Shown: piece after piece, positions 14,987-15,774 of the stretch
Numbering within the stretch: position 1 is the stretch's first letter
How the letters are laid out: the number at the start of each line of letters is the position of its first letter
Source: CAZLBV01 sp964557845
GTDB taxonomy: Bacteria > Acidobacteriota > Aminicenantia > Aminicenantales > Aminicenantaceae
Direction of reading: 5' to 3'
DNA length: 15,774 bases
NCBI GenBank assembly: GCA_964557845.1
Contig: CAZLBV010000204.1
Location: 1-15,774, forward strand
The notes under the pieces: model-generated
The model's database searches: none
What the model saw: the letters and a program-made list of their open reading frames with translations, nothing else
What the model was told of the DNA's origin: nothing
Program-made: the position numbers and the translations under genes

Positions 14987-15490
14987 TTATTCCTCTGATT
15001 CTCCAAACAAATTTATGTCTTTAAGAGAAACAAGGATTGTATCCTTTTGTCCTTTCAGGGATTCCGTGAAGGATTCTGCTTTACTGACAAGTCTGCTGAC
15101 CTTGCTGTAGCCGATATGGATCTGGCGTTCGATGGCTTTATTGATCTGGCTGCGCTCCGGATGGAAAGTGTAAGCAGAAAGTAAGACCATTATAATGGCT
15201 GTGGCTGCCATGACTGGCTGAAAAGCCGGCCGTAAGAAGAATTCCAGACGAGATTTGAATCCAGTTTTGGATTTTTTCTTTTCTATCTTATAAAGACGCT
15301 CCCGCATATCTTCGCTGATCTCAAGTTCGGGCATCTCGCTTAATGCCTCGACAGCTTCTCTAAGGGCGGTATACAACTGGGCGCAGGAAGGGCACTGGTT
15401 CAAATGCTCTTCCACCTGCTGCCTTTCTGTCGGATCGAGCTCGTTATCAAGATAAGGAGACAAAAGTTTTTCTATCTGTTTACATTCCAT
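14987..15490 (-). CDS. Zinc-finger (zf-HC2/ZAS) anti-sigma factor
   Basis: The protein is 167 residues. The N-terminal anti-sigma zinc domain shows Cys3, His29, Cys33 and Cys36 (the HLNQCPSC motif). YLDNELDPTERQQVEEHL forms the sigma-binding helices. One membrane helix spans about 90-108, and a C-terminal periplasmic part of about 55 residues (109-167) is rich in Lys, Ser and Glu. It should hold the cognate ECF sigma factor at the membrane and release it on an envelope signal. The gene overlaps the sigma gene by 11 bases, the common arrangement for such pairs. ATG 15490 has AAGGAG seven bases upstream. The cytosolic zinc domain and single helix make the role confident; the inducing signal is unknown. 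Confidence 0.9.
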   Translation of the reverse strand: MECKQIEKLLSPYLDNELDPTERQQVEEHLNQCPSCAQLYTALREAVEALSEMPELEISEDMRERLYKIEKKKSKTGFKSRLEFFLRPAFQPVMAATAIIMVLLSAYTFHPERSQINKAIERQIHIGYSKVSRLVSKAESFTESLKGQKDTILVSLKDINLFGESEE

Positions 15491-15774
15491 GACTTTTCTC
15501 CTTTTGGGATTGAAGAATTTTGGCCAACTGCAGCCTTCCCCGGTTGACCCGGGATTTTACCGTTCCCAGGGGAACTTCTGTAACCTCGGCGATCTCTTCA
15601 TAGGATTTCCCTTGTATATCCCTCAGAATAACCGCCATCCTGAGGTCGGTGGAAAGGGATTTGAATCCCTGCCAGACGATCTTTTTCTTCTCTTCTCTCA
15701 GGACATCTGCCTCAGGCCCGGTGGCTGCATCCGTGGCAAATATGTTTTCATTGAACTCGTCTCGTTTTTCCCGT
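15480..15774 (-). CDS. ECF RNA polymerase sigma factor, C-terminal part (start outside window)
   Basis: About 98 residues of the C-terminus are visible; the N-terminal region 2 lies beyond the window end. After an acidic linker the sequence enters sigma region 4: a helix with LSTDLRMAVILRDIQGKSYEE, then EIAEVTEVPLGTVKSRVNRGR, the helix-turn-helix that reads the -35 element. The GTVKSRV-x-RGR ending is typical of RpoE-like ECF sigma factors. The TAA (15482-15480) lies inside the anti-sigma gene, an 11-base overlap suggesting coupled, stoichiometric synthesis. The operon promoter is outside the window, so autoregulation, usual for this class, cannot be checked here. Confidence 0.92.
   Translation of the reverse strand, partial: REKRDEFNENIFATDAATGPEADVLREEKKKIVWQGFKSLSTDLRMAVILRDIQGKSYEEIAEVTEVPLGTVKSRVNRGRLQLAKILQSQKEKSHGM

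Noticed and set aside
14961..15006. TTG at 15006 as start of the TM2-like gene
   Set aside because: No ribosome binding site, overlap with the anti-sigma gene, and a GTG at 14961 has GGAGG at ideal spacing.

Overview
The window looks like chromosomal DNA of a free-living, probably anaerobic or microaerophilic bacterium with an outer membrane. FeoB points to ferrous iron uptake. A CsgG-type lipoprotein and several exported proteins point to a diderm envelope. Base composition and codon use look even throughout, and I see no transposase, integrase, phage gene or CRISPR array. The gene mix (ECF sigma factor with anti-sigma, DUF4097/LiaI-like envelope genes, exported glycosidases, LipM-type lipoyl enzyme) would suit an Aminicenantes- or Acidobacteria-like lineage, but that placement is a weak guess. 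Promoters read as ordinary TTGACA/TATAAT sites and ribosome binding sites as AAGGAG, so housekeeping signals are readable by eye.

Layout. 3-752 (+): the C-terminal third of FeoB, cut by the window edge. 764-4538 (-): uvrB then uvrC, overlapping by 14 bp, with uvrC probably starting at TTG. 4539-4682: a divergent promoter region serving uvrB and a CsgG-family lipoprotein gene (4683-5435, +). 5492-5884 (-): a bactofilin gene behind a perfect consensus promoter. 6120-9782 (-): a two-gene exported glycosidase operon, a sialidase-like BNR protein followed by a GH20 beta-N-acetylhexosaminidase. 9813-10862 (+): a GAF-GGDEF protein whose signature is RDDEF instead of GGDEF but whose inhibitory-site RxxD is intact. 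10936-11010 (+): tRNA-Gly(CCC). 11086-11892 (+): a LipM/LplA-type acyltransferase. 11966-12868 (+): a protein I do not recognise. 12938-15774 (-): an operon reading ECF sigma factor (partial), zinc-finger anti-sigma factor, two LiaI/LiaF-like membrane proteins and a DUF4097 beta-repeat protein.

How the genes fit together. The sialidase-like protein and the hexosaminidase are adjacent, three bases apart and both exported, which suggests stepwise trimming of amino-sugar glycans outside the cytoplasm. The sigma/anti-sigma operon looks like a self-contained envelope-stress module comparable in parts to the LiaIF and YvlB systems of Firmicutes. The best candidates for something under-described are that module, the degenerate GAF-GGDEF protein as a possible c-di-GMP receptor, and the unrecognised 300-residue protein. 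Nothing here amounts to a clear new defence or mobile system.
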